Part shown: piece by piece, positions 27,852-35,801 of the stretch
Position numbering within the stretch: the stretch's first letter is position 1
Layout of the letters: each line of letters opens with the position of its first letter
Assembly (NCBI GenBank): GCA_002086835.1
Contig: MVIG01000001.1
Location: 186,001-250,000 of the forward strand
Direction: 5' to 3'
Source: Mycolicibacterium porcinum
GTDB lineage: Bacteria; Actinomycetota; Actinomycetes; Mycobacteriales; Mycobacteriaceae
DNA: 64,000 nucleotides
Made by a program: the position numbers and the translations under genes
Notes under the pieces: model-generated
What the model was told of the DNA's origin: nothing
The model's database searches: none
Seen by the model: the letters and a program-made list of their open reading frames with translations, nothing else

Positions 27852-28889
27852 ATGCCTGACCAGACTCCCGTCAGTCTCATCGACGTGTCCACCTACCTGC
27901 CCGGCGACCCCATCGGTGCCGACTACTACGCCGGGTTCGCCGAATCCGACGAGCTCGCCGAGAACGTGATGTTCCGGGCGCCGCGGTTCCGTCATCATGT
28001 GGGGCCCGAGGAAACCGCGATCGACATGGTCGAGCGGGCTGCCGCCGGGGTGATCGAGCGGCACGGGTCCGACGCCGTCACCGGCGCCGACGTGTTGATC
28101 ACCCATACCCAGCTGCCGGACATGCCGTTCTACGGCGGCGGTGGCGGCATGGCGCACCGGCTGGGCATGAAACCCGGCTGGGTGATCGACCTGCACAACG
28201 GCGGCTGCGCGGCATTCATCCTCGGGCTCAAGGTGGCCCGCACACTGCTGCGGGCAGGGGAGGGCCGCACCGCGGTGATCGCGATCGCGCAGAACTCCGC
28301 CGGGCAGGTGTTCGATCAGGAGACCATCCGGCGTAAGGCGCAGGCATCGGTGCCGGGCGACGGCGCCGCAGTCGGCCTGGTGACGCTGTCCGACGAGTCA
28401 CCCATTCTGGACATCGAATGTCGCACCTACGGCGAGTACGCCGGTGACATGACCGTGGTCATGGATCCGCCACGCAAATGGTGGCAGGCCGGCCCGGGAG
28501 AGGCGTGCATCGGCTTCACCGAGAGCAAGATCACCAAGGTGCTGGCCCGGGGCAACCGGCAGGTGCCCGAGGTGTCCTACACGGTGTGCGACCGAATCGG
28601 TGTGCAGCCCAAGGACATCGACCTGTTTGTGACCAACCAGCCCAACCGGGCGTTCCTGCGCAACTGGCGCGATGCGCTGGAGCTGCCCCCCGAACGTCAC
28701 GTGGACACCTTTGAAGAATGCGGAAACCTCTTCGCCGCAGGCATTCCCGTCAATCTGGACCGGGCCGTCACCGGCGGTCGGGTGAAGGCCGGCGACACCG
28801 TGCTGATGGCCGCCTTCGCCCACGCCGGTGACTTCGCCGGGGCCGCCGCGGTGCGCTGGGGCGGCCGGGCCGGGGCGGGGAACGAGTGA
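27852..28889 (+). CDS. KAS III-like (FabH-family) enzyme with His-to-Asn change
   Basis: 345-aa thiolase-fold protein. The nucleophile Cys119 (HNGGCAAF) and the third catalytic residue Asn292 (CGNLFAAGIP) are conserved. At the position of the catalytic His (normally HQAN) the sequence is NQPN, so His is replaced by Asn262. True FabH enzymes need His for decarboxylative condensation, so acyl transfer to a non-malonyl acceptor is more likely. The aminotransferase start overlaps its stop by 4 bases. Confidence 0.82.
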   Translation: MPDQTPVSLIDVSTYLPGDPIGADYYAGFAESDELAENVMFRAPRFRHHVGPEETAIDMVERAAAGVIERHGSDAVTGADVLITHTQLPDMPFYGGGGGMAHRLGMKPGWVIDLHNGGCAAFILGLKVARTLLRAGEGRTAVIAIAQNSAGQVFDQETIRRKAQASVPGDGAAVGLVTLSDESPILDIECRTYGEYAGDMTVVMDPPRKWWQAGPGEACIGFTESKITKVLARGNRQVPEVSYTVCDRIGVQPKDIDLFVTNQPNRAFLRNWRDALELPPERHVDTFEECGNLFAAGIPVNLDRAVTGGRVKAGDTVLMAAFAHAGDFAGAAAVRWGGRAGAGNE

Positions 28890-29920
28890 TGGTGGCACCG
28901 CGCACCGCGCTGGCCGACGTGGTCGGCACGCTGCCGCAGGCGGTCAACCCGTTGGCGTTGTCGCTCAACGAATGCCCGTTTCCGCCACTGCCCGCGGTTC
29001 GCTCGGCGCTGCGCGCGTGCGACGAGGCCGCCAACCGGTATCCGGAGTTCCTGCCGCAGCGGCTGCGTTCGCTGATCGCCGATCACGACGGGGTGGCCGA
29101 GGAGCAGGTGATCGTCGGTGCCGGCGCCACCGGCGTCATCATGCAGGTGCTGCATGCGGTGACCAGTCCCGGCGACACCATGGTGATGGCGGTGCCGACG
29201 TTCGACGGGTACCCGATCTTCGCGCAGATGGCGCGGCTGCGGACGGTGGCCGTTCCGCTCGACGTGCACGGCCACCACGATCTGGATGCGATGGCCGAGG
29301 CCGCCAAGGATGCACGGGTGGTGGCGGTCTGCCGTCCGCACAACCCGACAGGCACCATCGAATCTGCCGCCGAGATCGAGCGCCTGCTGACCCGGATCCC
29401 CCAGGACACTGTTGTCCTGCTCGACGAGGCCTATGCGGAGTTCCTGACGGCCGCCCAACGCATCGACGGGCCTCGCCTGGTGGACAGGTTCGGCAATGTC
29501 GTGGTGGTGCGCACCTTTTCGAAGGCCTACGGCCTGGCCGGGCTGCGGATCGGCTATGGGTTCTGCGCCCCAGCTCTCGGCCGCCAGCTGTGGCAGATGC
29601 AGCTGCCGTTCGGAATCGGACTCAGCGCCCAGGTCGCGGTGGCCGCCTCCTACGATGCGGAAAATCAGCTGCGTCAACGCATCCGGATGATCGCCGCGGA
29701 ACGCCGCTACCTGCAGACGCGGCTGCGCGCACTCGGCGTCTACAGCACGGATGCGCAGGCAAATTTCCTGTACCTGCCAGGCGGCTCCGTGCCGTGGCCG
29801 GAGGTGTTCGACGGCACCGGACTTCAGCTCCGCCACTACGGAGACGGCGGGGTGCGCATCACCGTCGGATCGCGGCAGTCGAGCCGTGCGGTGCTGGGGG
29901 CGGTGACAGCGGCGGCCTGA
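28886..29920 (+). CDS. PLP-dependent class I/II aminotransferase, HisC-like
   Basis: 344 aa. The PLP Schiff-base Lys is Lys213 in RTFSKAYGLAGLRIGY, the signature of histidinol-phosphate-type aminotransferases. NPTGT and VLLDEAYAEF are also present. The genuine hisC normally sits in the his operon, so this is probably a specialised paralogue that aminates a ketone made by the operon. Start is GTG 28886 (overlap GTGA) or the adjoining ATG 28889. Confidence 0.87.
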   Translation: MMVAPRTALADVVGTLPQAVNPLALSLNECPFPPLPAVRSALRACDEAANRYPEFLPQRLRSLIADHDGVAEEQVIVGAGATGVIMQVLHAVTSPGDTMVMAVPTFDGYPIFAQMARLRTVAVPLDVHGHHDLDAMAEAAKDARVVAVCRPHNPTGTIESAAEIERLLTRIPQDTVVLLDEAYAEFLTAAQRIDGPRLVDRFGNVVVVRTFSKAYGLAGLRIGYGFCAPALGRQLWQMQLPFGIGLSAQVAVAASYDAENQLRQRIRMIAAERRYLQTRLRALGVYSTDAQANFLYLPGGSVPWPEVFDGTGLQLRHYGDGGVRITVGSRQSSRAVLGAVTAAA

Positions 29921-29988
29921 ACGCACCCCGAGGGCTCGGATGCGGGCAGAATGCGCGGACCCCCCATAGTGATGCGGTAAGAAGAGGC

Positions 29989-30492
29989 GTGCCCTCACCA
30001 TCAGACAAGCGTGACCCCATCGCGCAGGCCCGCGCGAACTGGGAGGCCGCCGGATGGGGCGACGTGGCCGGCGGCATGGTCGCGGTGACGTCGGTGATGC
30101 GGGCCCACCAGATCCTGCTGGCCCGGGTGGAGTCTGCGCTGCGGCCTTACGATCTGAGCTTCTCGCGGTTCGAGCTGCTGCGACTACTGGCGTTCAGCCG
30201 GGCCGGCGCACTGCCGATCACCAAGGCCTCCGATCGGCTCCAGGTGCACGTCACCAGCGTCACGCACGCCATCCGCCGGCTGGAAGCCAACGGTCTGGTC
30301 GAGCGCATCCCGCACCCCACCGACGGACGCACCACGCTGGTGCAGATCACGAAACTCGGGCGATCGACGGTGGAGGACGCCACCGTGACCCTGAACCAGC
30401 AGGTGTTCGCCGACGTCGGAATGTCGGACGAGGAGTCCCGGGCATTGGTGGCGTCGATCGAGACGCTGCGCCGACACTCCGGGGACTTCTAG
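29989..30492 (+). CDS. MarR-family transcriptional regulator
   Basis: 167 aa from GTG 29989. The winged helix lies at about residues 60-125, with ITKASDRLQVHVTSVTHAIRRLE as recognition region and the beta-wing HPTDGRTTL. It follows the aminotransferase by 68 bases on the same strand and could be the local regulator of the SigL-type operon. The short spacing between GAAGAGG and the GTG, and no other in-frame start nearby, leave the exact start uncertain. Confidence 0.8.
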   Translation: MPSPSDKRDPIAQARANWEAAGWGDVAGGMVAVTSVMRAHQILLARVESALRPYDLSFSRFELLRLLAFSRAGALPITKASDRLQVHVTSVTHAIRRLEANGLVERIPHPTDGRTTLVQITKLGRSTVEDATVTLNQQVFADVGMSDEESRALVASIETLRRHSGDF

Positions 30493-30555
30493 CGCCGGGT
30501 TCTGGGCCGCCGGGTCAAACCCGCCTACCCTCGAACGCAGTTGAGGGGAGTACGC

Positions 30556-30993
30556 ATGAAGGCCAAACGGTTGGGTGCGGCGCTGGGTGCCGTCGCCGTC
30601 ATGTCGATGGCGGCCTGCAGCACCACCACCACCGGGGTGGCCACCGCCCCCGATGACGTCACACCGTTCACGACGTCGTCCAAAGCGCCGAGGTCAACTG
30701 GGACAAGGAGTCCGAAGCCGCCCGCGGGGTCGCCGCGTGGTTCTGCCGGGTTGCCGCCGGAGGCGTTCGCCGAGGTCCGCGCCGCAGGCATTCAGGGTTC
30801 TGACAATGCGATCGGCGATCAGCTGATGCTGGCCTGCATCATGGCCGGCGGCAGCTTCAACAAGACCAGGCAGGATGTCGTCAAAGTGTTGATCCAGATG
30901 GGCAGCAAGCTGCCGCCCGACGCGCTCAAGACAATCGTGGACGTGGCGCTCAAGTACGAGTGCCCAGAACTGGCCGGCAAACTCGGCGGCTAA
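30556..30993 (+). CDS. putative lipoprotein with irregular central region
   Basis: 145 aa from ATG 30556, which follows GAGGGGAG. A signal peptide (KAKRLGAALGAVAVMSMA) ends in a lipobox with MAAC, so the mature protein would be lipid-anchored outside the membrane. The C-terminal half (residues about 73-145) is well-behaved and ends CPELAGKLGG. The middle (codons from about 30665 to 30755) has poor GC3 in this frame, while the +2 frame reads a more protein-like stretch (VNWDKESEAARGVAAWFC); a pair of compensating frameshifts is possible. Function unknown. Its end overlaps the next gene tail by 4 bases. Confidence 0.65.
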   Translation: MKAKRLGAALGAVAVMSMAACSTTTTGVATAPDDVTPFTTSSKAPRSTGTRSPKPPAGSPRGSAGLPPEAFAEVRAAGIQGSDNAIGDQLMLACIMAGGSFNKTRQDVVKVLIQMGSKLPPDALKTIVDVALKYECPELAGKLGG

Positions 30994-31373
30994 TCCGCGA
31001 TCTTCAGGCTGAGGAACTCCGGGGCCTTGATGACCCGGCGCAGCATGAACCTGATGAACGCGGGGATGTCCGTGGCGTTCTCGTCGCGGTAGACCTCGGG
31101 TGCGGTCATCCGGTACCGACGGCGCCGGGCCTCCAGCTCGCACCCGCCCGCGGCCAGCACATTGCGCACCCAGTCGGCCTGCGAGCCGTAGGTCAAGGCG
31201 ATGACGAAACCGTTCGGCCGCCGAAACGCCCACAGCGGGGTGCGGAAGGTCCGGCCGGACTTGCGGCCCCGGTGGATGACGACGGCCCAGCCCGGCGCCC
31301 ATGGCGCGATGAACCGGGTCAGCTGATTGAGGCCGATCTTGTTGGCGCGGGCGACCCATCGGGGAGCGGGCAT
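30990..31373 (-). CDS. nitroreductase/deazaflavin (F420)-dependent oxidoreductase, Ddn-like
   Basis: 127-aa protein of the split-beta-barrel DUF385/Ddn family. The motif HRGRKSGRTFRTPLWAF (about residues 34-50) is the F420-binding signature and FVIALTYGSQADWVRNVLAAG follows, as in Ddn and related quinone reductases. RBS TGAGGAG precedes the ATG. Divergent from a TetR gene 85 bases away, which probably regulates it. Confidence 0.88.
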   Translation of the reverse strand: MPAPRWVARANKIGLNQLTRFIAPWAPGWAVVIHRGRKSGRTFRTPLWAFRRPNGFVIALTYGSQADWVRNVLAAGGCELEARRRRYRMTAPEVYRDENATDIPAFIRFMLRRVIKAPEFLSLKIAD

Positions 31374-31390
31374 CGTATAACTCCTCAGTT

Positions 31391-31452
31391 GTGGAATTAA
31401 TGATCCGAGCGTAAGCCTGGCCCGATCAAGAAGTCAACGACTGTAGAATTCT
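31391..31452. promoter_or_regulatory. direct-repeat operator candidate between Ddn-like and TetR genes
   Basis: GTGGAATTAAT (31391-31401) and GTAGAATTCT (31443-31452) are similar sequences near each divergent start. The second contains the palindrome AGAATTCT and overlaps the TetR gene's TAGAAT -10 element (31444-31449), 9 bases before its ATG. This is consistent with autoregulation by TetR. Confidence 0.4.
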
Positions 31453-31458
31453 GGGACT

Positions 31459-32037
31459 ATGCCGCCGCGAGGACGCCGGCCGGGCCAGCCCGGCACCCGT
31501 GAGGAGTTGGTGGCCACCGCCCGGCGGATGTTCGCCGAAGGCGGCTACGACAAAACGTCCCTGCGCGATATCGCGGCCGCCGCGGGCGTCGATCCGGCGC
31601 TGATCCGGCACTACTTCGGCAGCAAGGCCGAGCTGTTCCGGGCCACCGTGGGCTGGCCGTTCGACCCTGACCGGTTCAGCGAGCAGATTTTCGGCGACGG
31701 CCCGGCTGACCTGCCCGAACGGCTGACCCGGGCCTTCTTCGAGCTTTGGGAACAGCCCGACACCCGCGCGCCCCTGCTGGCCATCCTGCGCGGCGCGGCC
31801 ACCCACGACGAATCGGCCGCCCTGGTCCGCCAGTTCATCGAGCAGCGGCTCTACCCCGTGATCGCCACCGCACTCACCGGCGCCGACGCCGCGCTGCGCG
31901 TGGACCTGGCCATGGGCCAACTGCTCGGCATCGCCTACCTGCGCCACGTGCTGCGGATCGAGCCGATCGCATCGAGGACGGCGGAGGAGCTGATCGCGGG
32001 CGCGTTGCCAGCGGTGCGGGCGCACCTTGACCGATGA
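31459..32037 (+). CDS. TetR-family transcriptional regulator
   Basis: 192 aa. The N-terminal helix-turn-helix (FAEGGYDKTSLRDIAAAAGVD...LIRHYFGSKAEL, about residues 25-60) is classic TetR. The C-terminal ligand domain is of the common mycobacterial type (DTRAPLLAILRGAATHDE). The short promoter-to-ATG distance suggests leaderless translation. Its likely target is the divergent F420-dependent enzyme gene. Confidence 0.9.
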   Translation: MPPRGRRPGQPGTREELVATARRMFAEGGYDKTSLRDIAAAAGVDPALIRHYFGSKAELFRATVGWPFDPDRFSEQIFGDGPADLPERLTRAFFELWEQPDTRAPLLAILRGAATHDESAALVRQFIEQRLYPVIATALTGADAALRVDLAMGQLLGIAYLRHVLRIEPIASRTAEELIAGALPAVRAHLDR

Positions 32038-32061
32038 GGTGCGGGCGCCCCCGCTAGCTGA

Positions 32062-33276
32062 CTACTCCATGACCGACGGCAGCGGGATGGTCGCGGTGAC
32101 CGTGGTGCCCGCGCCCGGCCGCGACCGGATATGAAGCCGGCCGCCGACGATCTCGGCCCGCTCTGCCATCGAGAGCAACCCGTAGCCGCCCATCTCGTCA
32201 CTGCCCAACGGATGCTCGAACGTGTCGAAACCCTTTCCGTCATCCACGATTTCGAGGCGCGCCACGCCGTCGTCGACCGCGAAGGTGAGCCGGGCCCGCT
32301 CCGCCTCGGCATGTTTGACCACGTTCTGCAGACATTCCTGGGCGATCCGGTACAGCGCCAGCTCGATGTGGTCGGGCACCCGGGTCTCGGCGAGGTCGAC
32401 ATCGATGGGGATCCGCGGGATCGAACGGGCCAGGCTGGCCAGCCCGCCCGACAGGCCGAGGTCGTCGAGCACCGGCGGGCGCAGCCCGCTGATCGCGGCC
32501 CTGGCCTCCTGCAGTGTCAGCGCGACCAGTTCGCGGGCCGCCGCCAGCTGTTCGGCCACCGTCTGCGGTTCGACCGCGCGGGCCGCGGCGTCGAGGCGGT
32601 AGGACAGCGTCACCAAACGCTGGGAGATGCCGTCGTGAATGTCGCCGGCCAACCGGCGTCGCTCGATCTCCTGCGCCTGGATCACCTGCTCCACGAAATT
32701 CTCGTGGGCCCGTTCGCGGGCCACCAGCTGGCGGTGCAGCCGGGCCTGGTGCAGCGCCCCGGCGATCAGCCGGCCGATCACCAGCAGCAACTCCACGTCG
32801 CGCGGCGTGAACTCGCGACGGTCGACGGTGTGCACGTTGAGCACCCCGACGAGCCCGCCCGGCCCGGTCTCCATCGGGACCGACACCATCGAGGTGAAGT
32901 CGCGCCCGCGCAGCGATTCGAAGGGCTTGTAACGAGGGTCGGATTCCTTGTCGTGACTGATCACCACGGGCTGGCGATGGCTGGCCACCCAACCGGAGAT
33001 GCCCTGCCCGAGCGGCAGCCGGATCTTGCCGATCTCGGCATCGAAGGGCGGCGTGGCGCCGGCCAGGGTCAGGGCCCGATCCGAATCGTCGAGCACGTGG
33101 ACGAAGCACACGTCGGTGGCGGTGGCCTCGGTGATCATCCGGGCCGCCGCGGCGGCCAGCGGTTCCACGCCGGGGCCGCTCGATGCCGCGCGGATGAGCT
33201 CGCGCAGCAGCGCCAACTCCCGGTCGGCGGTGAGGTCGATGGGGCCGAGATCGCGCTCGGGCTTGCCTGCGGTCAC
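32062..33276 (-). CDS. GAF-domain sensor histidine kinase (HisKA_3 type)
   Basis: 404 aa. A GAF domain spans residues about 40-180. The phospho-acceptor is His214 in ERRRLAGDIHDGISQRL, followed by an HATPase domain (VVKHAEAERARL, DDGKGFD, GGYGLLSM). No membrane segments are seen, so it is a cytoplasmic sensor, architecturally like the DosS/NarX group. Its start overlaps the response regulator's end by 4 bases. The ligand or cofactor of the GAF domain is not evident. Confidence 0.9.
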   Translation of the reverse strand: MTAGKPERDLGPIDLTADRELALLRELIRAASSGPGVEPLAAAAARMITEATATDVCFVHVLDDSDRALTLAGATPPFDAEIGKIRLPLGQGISGWVASHRQPVVISHDKESDPRYKPFESLRGRDFTSMVSVPMETGPGGLVGVLNVHTVDRREFTPRDVELLLVIGRLIAGALHQARLHRQLVARERAHENFVEQVIQAQEIERRRLAGDIHDGISQRLVTLSYRLDAAARAVEPQTVAEQLAAARELVALTLQEARAAISGLRPPVLDDLGLSGGLASLARSIPRIPIDVDLAETRVPDHIELALYRIAQECLQNVVKHAEAERARLTFAVDDGVARLEIVDDGKGFDTFEHPLGSDEMGGYGLLSMAERAEIVGGRLHIRSRPGAGTTVTATIPLPSVME

Positions 33277-33935
33277 TGGTAGATGCCTTCCCGCAGTGCG
33301 GTGGCCACCGCTCCGGCCCGGTCGCTGACCCCCAGCTTGCGGTAGATGGATCGCAGGTGGGTCTTCACCGTTTCCTCGCCGATCACCAGCTTGTTGGCGA
33401 TGCCGCGGTTGGACAGGCCCGCGACCACGAACGACAAGATCTCGCTCTCGCGCTGGGTGAGTCCCTGCCGAACTCCGGGCCAGAACTCGTCGCGCTGCAG
33501 CCGGGCCGCCGTGCCTGCGGCGCGGGCCGCCATCCCCGGATCGATCGCAGTCTGCCCGCTGTGGGCGAATTCGAGCTGCCGCACGAGTTCGTCGCTGCTG
33601 ATGCTCTTGAGCAGATACCCGGCGGCGCCCACCCGCAGCGCCTGGAACAGATACTGCTCGTCGTCGTAGACCGACAGCATGACCACCTTGCGGTCCGGGT
33701 CCCGCTCACGCAGCACCCGGCACAGATCCAGCCCGCTTGAGCCCTCCATGCGCACGTCGCAGAGCACGATGTCGGGATCGAGCGTCTCGATCACGTTCAA
33801 TGCCCGCTCGGCGCCCACGGCCTGGCCGACCACCTCGACCCGGTCGTTGAACGCAGCAAGCATGGCCTTGAGACCCTCGATGACCATCTCATGGTCGTCG
33901 ACCAGCACAAGGCGCACTGGATTGGAGGGCGCCAT
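33273..33935 (-). CDS. NarL/LuxR-type response regulator
   Basis: 220 aa. The receiver domain has the acidic pocket LVDDHEM and the phospho-acceptor Asp60 (IVLCDVRMEGSSG). The C-terminal LuxR helix-turn-helix (LTQRESEILSFVVAGLSNRGIANKL... about residues 150-215) binds DNA. It is transcribed first, with its partner kinase overlapping downstream. A strong inverted repeat in the upstream region (33989-34004) is a candidate target. Confidence 0.92.
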   Translation of the reverse strand: MAPSNPVRLVLVDDHEMVIEGLKAMLAAFNDRVEVVGQAVGAERALNVIETLDPDIVLCDVRMEGSSGLDLCRVLRERDPDRKVVMLSVYDDEQYLFQALRVGAAGYLLKSISSDELVRQLEFAHSGQTAIDPGMAARAAGTAARLQRDEFWPGVRQGLTQRESEILSFVVAGLSNRGIANKLVIGEETVKTHLRSIYRKLGVSDRAGAVATALREGIYQ

Positions 33936-33988
33936 GGCATCACCCTAGAGGTGGTACCCGCGTCGGTAGATGAACTTGACCGGCCTAA

Positions 33989-34004
33989 TCCCCCCTACGG
34001 GGGA
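33989..34004. promoter_or_regulatory. inverted repeat upstream of the NarL-type system
   Basis: TCCCCC (33989-33994), loop CTAC, GGGGGA (33999-34004). It lies in the 86-base region between the divergent response regulator and HAD genes and could be the response-regulator site. It resembles, but does not match, GGGAC-containing DosR-type boxes. Confidence 0.35.
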
Positions 34005-34021
34005 CGCGCGGGACCTGTGAC

Positions 34022-34837
34022 GTGGGCCACTCTCATGGGGTGTCCTCACCACAAGAGAAGTCATGGCGTGCCGGGCGGTTCTGGTGGGACTGTGCCCAGG
34101 CCGAGACGAGTGCCCATCCGCTGCGTGCAGTGATCCTGGACCTCGACGCGTTGTCGGATCTCGACGTCGACGGCCATCGCGTCGTCTTCAACGCCGCATT
34201 CGCCGCGCACGGTCTGCCCATCGAATGGGGAGTCTCCCGTTACCAGCAGCTGCTCGCGCTGCATGACGAGCGCCAGCGGGTCGCCGCCGAGCTGCGCAAG
34301 CGGTGCGTCGGCCCGGAGTGCGACGTGTTGACCGAGGTGCTTGCCGACGAGATCTGCATGACCAAGGACCTGATGTTCGACGAGATGATCCTCGACGCCG
34401 GCCTGACACCGCGGCCGGGTCTGGAGGATCTGATGAACGACGCGTTCCTGGCCGGCCTGCCCGTCGGGGTGGTCGCCGCGGGTCGCCGGCGCTGGGCCGA
34501 ACCGCTGGTGCGCCAGCTGGTCGGCGAGGGCCTGGTGGAAACCGTCGTCACCACCGATGACGTGAGCGCCACCGGGGCCGAGCTGTACCGGCATGCCCTG
34601 GCCGAACTGGGAGTGGCGGGCCAAGACGCATTGGCCATGACGGGCTCGGCCACGGGACTGCGCGCCGCCAACGGTGCCGGGATGGCGAGCGTGCTCATCG
34701 ATCCCGACGCCGGTGCCGGGTCATACGCCGCCGTCGCGGTACGACCGGACTTCGCCGGCGCTGACGCGCTGCGCCTGCCGGTCTGTCAGCGCCTGCACAG
34801 CCAGTGGTGGGCTCAGCGCAGCCCGTCCGCTGCGTGA
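34022..34837 (+). CDS. HAD-superfamily hydrolase-like protein
   Basis: Up to 271 aa; GTG 34022 and GTG 34040 are both possible starts and neither has a good ribosome-binding site. The first HAD motif is visible as LDLDALSD near residue 40, and ATGAELYRHALAELGV with TGSATGLRAANGAGM fits motifs III and IV of beta-phosphoglucomutase-like phosphatases. However the second motif-I Asp context is unusual (DLDALSDLDVDG) and phosphatase activity is inferred only. It is divergent from the NarL-type two-component genes. Confidence 0.68.
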   Translation: MGHSHGVSSPQEKSWRAGRFWWDCAQAETSAHPLRAVILDLDALSDLDVDGHRVVFNAAFAAHGLPIEWGVSRYQQLLALHDERQRVAAELRKRCVGPECDVLTEVLADEICMTKDLMFDEMILDAGLTPRPGLEDLMNDAFLAGLPVGVVAAGRRRWAEPLVRQLVGEGLVETVVTTDDVSATGAELYRHALAELGVAGQDALAMTGSATGLRAANGAGMASVLIDPDAGAGSYAAVAVRPDFAGADALRLPVCQRLHSQWWAQRSPSAA

Positions 34838-34851
34838 GCCAGCTGGGGGGC

Positions 34852-34913
34852 TCGCGTTCGTAACGTGGCGGCGGTGAAACTCGGTTTCTGGCGCCACCAC
34901 GTTACGAACGCGA
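34852..34913. repeat. long perfect inverted repeat between convergent genes
   Basis: TCGCGTTCGTAACGTGG (34852-34868) and its exact complement (34897-34913) form a 17-bp perfect stem around a 28-base loop. It lies between the convergent HAD gene and mmsB. It may be a bidirectional terminator, but the stem without a U tract and the GTTCGTAACGTGG core look more like a dispersed intergenic palindrome. Confidence 0.6.
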
Positions 34914-34919
34914 CGAAAA

Positions 34920-35792
34920 TCAGCTGCGGAGCGTCTCGATCACGGCGCTGAAGTCCTTGTCGGCGTGGTCAACCGCGAACTTCGTGTAGATCTCGGCCGC
35001 GTGCGTGCCCAGCGGCGCCGACGCACCGGTGGACTCGACGGCCGCCATCGCCAGGCCCAGGTCCTTGTTCATCAGCGCGGTGGCGAACCCCGGCTTGAAA
35101 TCATTGTTGGCCGGAGAGGTCGGAACCGGCCCCGGCACCGGGCAATTCACCTGCACCGCCCAGCAGTTGCCGGTCGCCCCGGTGATCACGTCGAACAGGG
35201 CCTGCTTGTCCAGGCCCAGCTTCTCGGCCAGCACGAACGCTTCGCCGACTGCGATCTGCTGCACGGCCAGCACCATGTTGTTGCATACCTTGGCGGCCTG
35301 CCCGGCACCGCTGGCGCCGCAGTGAATGATCTTCCCCGCCATGGGTTCCAGCACCGGACGGCCTCGCTCGACAGCTTCGCCCTCACCGCCCACCATGAAC
35401 GCCAGCGTGCCCGCGACCGCGCCTTTGACGCCGCCGGACACCGGGGCGTCGAGCTGTGCGAACCCGTGCTCGAGAGCCAGCTTGTGCACTTCGCGGGCGT
35501 CGTCGACGGAGATCGTCGAGCTGTCGATGAACAGGGCCCCCTCGGCAGCTGCGGGCAGCACCTCGGCGTAACAGCTCTTCACCAACGCACCGTTGGGCAG
35601 CATGGTGATCACCACTTCGGCACCTGCCACGGCGTCGGCGCCGGTGGGGAAGACGCTGACACCGTTGGCCTTCGCCGCCTCCTGCGCGGCCGGAACCGGG
35701 TCGAAGCCGCGCACGGTGTGCCCGGCTGTCACCAGGTTGGCGGCCATCGGCCCGCCCATGTTGCCCAGCCCCAAGAACGCGATCGTGCTCAC
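34920..35792 (-). CDS. mmsB: 3-hydroxyisobutyrate dehydrogenase
   Basis: Oxidises 3-hydroxyisobutyrate to methylmalonate semialdehyde in valine catabolism. 290 aa; the NAD motif FLGLGNMGGPMAANL opens the protein, the substrate motif DAPVSGGVKGAVAGT lies near residue 115 and catalytic Lys168 in AAKVCNNM. It follows fadE9 by 9 bases. The gene order matches M. tuberculosis Rv0751c-Rv0753c. Confidence 0.95.
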   Translation of the reverse strand: MSTIAFLGLGNMGGPMAANLVTAGHTVRGFDPVPAAQEAAKANGVSVFPTGADAVAGAEVVITMLPNGALVKSCYAEVLPAAAEGALFIDSSTISVDDAREVHKLALEHGFAQLDAPVSGGVKGAVAGTLAFMVGGEGEAVERGRPVLEPMAGKIIHCGASGAGQAAKVCNNMVLAVQQIAVGEAFVLAEKLGLDKQALFDVITGATGNCWAVQVNCPVPGPVPTSPANNDFKPGFATALMNKDLGLAMAAVESTGASAPLGTHAAEIYTKFAVDHADKDFSAVIETLRS

Positions 35793-35801
35793 GTACGTCT
35801 C

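Noticed and set aside
28886..29920. Naming the aminotransferase hisC
   Set aside because: The motif is HisC-like but no his gene is present; it is placed in an unrelated operon.
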